A stretch of 64,000 nucleotides of DNA from Nitrospiraceae bacterium (GTDB taxonomy: Bacteria; Nitrospirota; Nitrospiria; Nitrospirales; Nitrospiraceae). Position numbers and translations under genes: made by a program. The notes under the pieces are model-generated. The model made no database searches. It was given only the letters and a program-made list of their open reading frames with translations, and had not been told where the DNA came from. Of the stretch, positions 63,122-64,000 are shown piece by piece. The stretch covers positions 1-64,000 of the forward strand of contig JABFSG010000016.1 of NCBI GenBank assembly GCA_013140715.1, in the 5' to 3' direction. Every line of letters begins with the position of its first letter. Positions within the stretch are counted from its first letter, which is position 1.

Positions 63122-64000
63122 TCAATGCCTCGCTACCGTCGGTTCCAGCCTGATGAGATTCGCCGTTTCTGCTTCCTGAATCAGCGCCACGTACTCAGAG
63201 CGCCAATATTTGAGCGTGCTCATAATCGGCGCCACTTCTGCATCCCCGAACGCGCAAACCGTTCTACCTTCGATGTTCTTGCATAGATCGACTAAGGTTT
63301 CAAGATCTGCCATCTGTCCCCGCTTCGCGACGATTCGACGCATGGTTTGGACCAGCCAAGAGCTTCCCTCGCGGCAGGGGCTGCACTTACCGCAAGACTC
63401 ATGATAGAAAAATTCCATCAAGCGGAGCGCGGCCCATACCATGGGAGTGCCCTCTTCCATCACCGTGACCCCTCCGGAACCGAGCATGGAGCCGGCGGCT
63501 GCAACGGACTCAAAGTCGAGTTTGACGTCGAGGTGGTCCGGCGTGAGGAATGGTGCGGACGCCCCTCCCGGAATGAACGCCTTGAGCGGCTTGTCGGAAC
63601 GCATGCCTCCTGCTTCCCCGTAAATCAATTCACGGAAGGTGATCCCCATCGGCGTTTCGTAGTTCCCCGGCCGCTTCACATGGCCGCTGACGCAGAAGAC
63701 TCTGGTTCCCGTGCTTTTCGGCGGAGAACCGATCGATGCAAACCATTCAGGGCCACGGGCGATAATGTGAGGAAGGTTGGCTAGGGTCTCGACGTTGTTG
63801 ACCACAGTCGGCTTGTTGTAGAGACCATGTGTCGCGGGGAAGGGAGGCTTGACTCTCGGTAAGCCCCGCTTACCTTCAAGCGACTCCAGTAATGCCGTTT
63901 CTTCTCCGCAAATATAGGCGCCAGCGCCCCGGTGTACCCACACATTGGCGGTAATGCCTGTACCCAATATGTTGGATCCGATATAACCGGCGGCCCGTGC
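63122..64000 (-). CDS. nuoF: NADH-quinone oxidoreductase subunit F (3' part)
   Basis: The gene runs off the window end, so about the first third is missing. The visible part has GAGAYICGEETALLESLEGK, the NADH- and FMN-binding region, and SCGKCSPCREGSSWLVQTMR, three of the cysteines of the N3 [4Fe-4S] cluster; the fourth lies in GRTVCAFGDAEVAP. NuoF takes electrons from NADH. The presence of the FMN and NADH motifs shows a full NADH-oxidising complex I rather than a ferredoxin-type one, as far as the window shows. Confidence 0.96.
   Translation of the reverse strand, partial: ARAAGYIGSNILGTGITANVWVHRGAGAYICGEETALLESLEGKRGLPRVKPPFPATHGLYNKPTVVNNVETLANLPHIIARGPEWFASIGSPPKSTGTRVFCVSGHVKRPGNYETPMGITFRELIYGEAGGMRSDKPLKAFIPGGASAPFLTPDHLDVKLDFESVAAAGSMLGSGGVTVMEEGTPMVWAALRLMEFFYHESCGKCSPCREGSSWLVQTMRRIVAKRGQMADLETLVDLCKNIEGRTVCAFGDAEVAPIMSTLKYWRSEYVALIQEAETANLIRLEPTVARH

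Overview
The window looks like chromosomal DNA of a nitrite-oxidising Nitrospira-type bacterium (phylum Nitrospirota). This is inferred from gene content, not from a marker gene: a full-length complex I operon; a radical-SAM protein and a universal-stress protein that both carry protochlorophyllide-reductase-like (PCP_red) modules; quinone-ring methyltransferases of plastoquinone type; many NarL-type two-component systems; and spacers filled with hairpins built from degenerate short words.

Layout. 1-380: AT-rich flank, a sigma70-type promoter and tRNA-Gly(GCC). 387-8531: a MoxR/DUF58/transglutaminase operon, an unrecognised protein with a methyltransferase-like motif, a ChaN-type lipoprotein and a SWIM zinc-finger protein. 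8612-9834: a dead IS3-family element with intact ends and a 4-bp target duplication, next to a ribbon-helix-helix gene of mobile-element type. 10909-15131: a CopD-like membrane protein and the two PCP_red proteins. 15546-19244: a quinone-related locus (cyanobacterial-type MPBQ/MSBQ methyltransferase, relic of a second plant-type MPBQ methyltransferase, FAD hydroxylase, UbiE/MenG). 19316-27076: a uvrA lacking its insertion domain, a yjcH-actP acetate transporter pair that may be foreign, a UvrA-like relic, a DUF486 protein and a HerA-like ATPase with an intergenic-type repeat inside its reading frame.

27325-39719 is a signalling block: a 1500-residue multi-PAS/GAF histidine kinase, four response regulators, two further histidine kinases, and a LuxI/LuxR pair with a perfect lux-box-like palindrome upstream of luxI. 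39915-43307: a FadL-type porin, a CapA-type protein and a decayed second FadL copy. 43330-52220: uvrC, a frameshifted four-helix-bundle gene, a DapF homologue with serine at both catalytic cysteine positions, VOC, GNAT and polysaccharide deacetylase genes, an M50/CBS protease, a membrane protein and BrkB. 52307-64000: nuoN, M, L, K, J, I, H, G and the 3' part of nuoF, all on the minus strand.

How it fits together: complex I passes electrons into the quinone pool, and the 15.5-19.2 kb locus probably modifies the quinone ring. The kinases and AHL system would link redox or density signals to expression. A recurrent theme is a class of intergenic hairpins made of iterated 6-9 bp words. They often start inside the stop codon of the gene they follow, and one lies in frame inside a coding region. 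The best candidates for something undescribed are these hairpins, the quinone locus, the PCP_red fusion protein, the Cys-to-Ser DapF homologue and the shortened UvrA.
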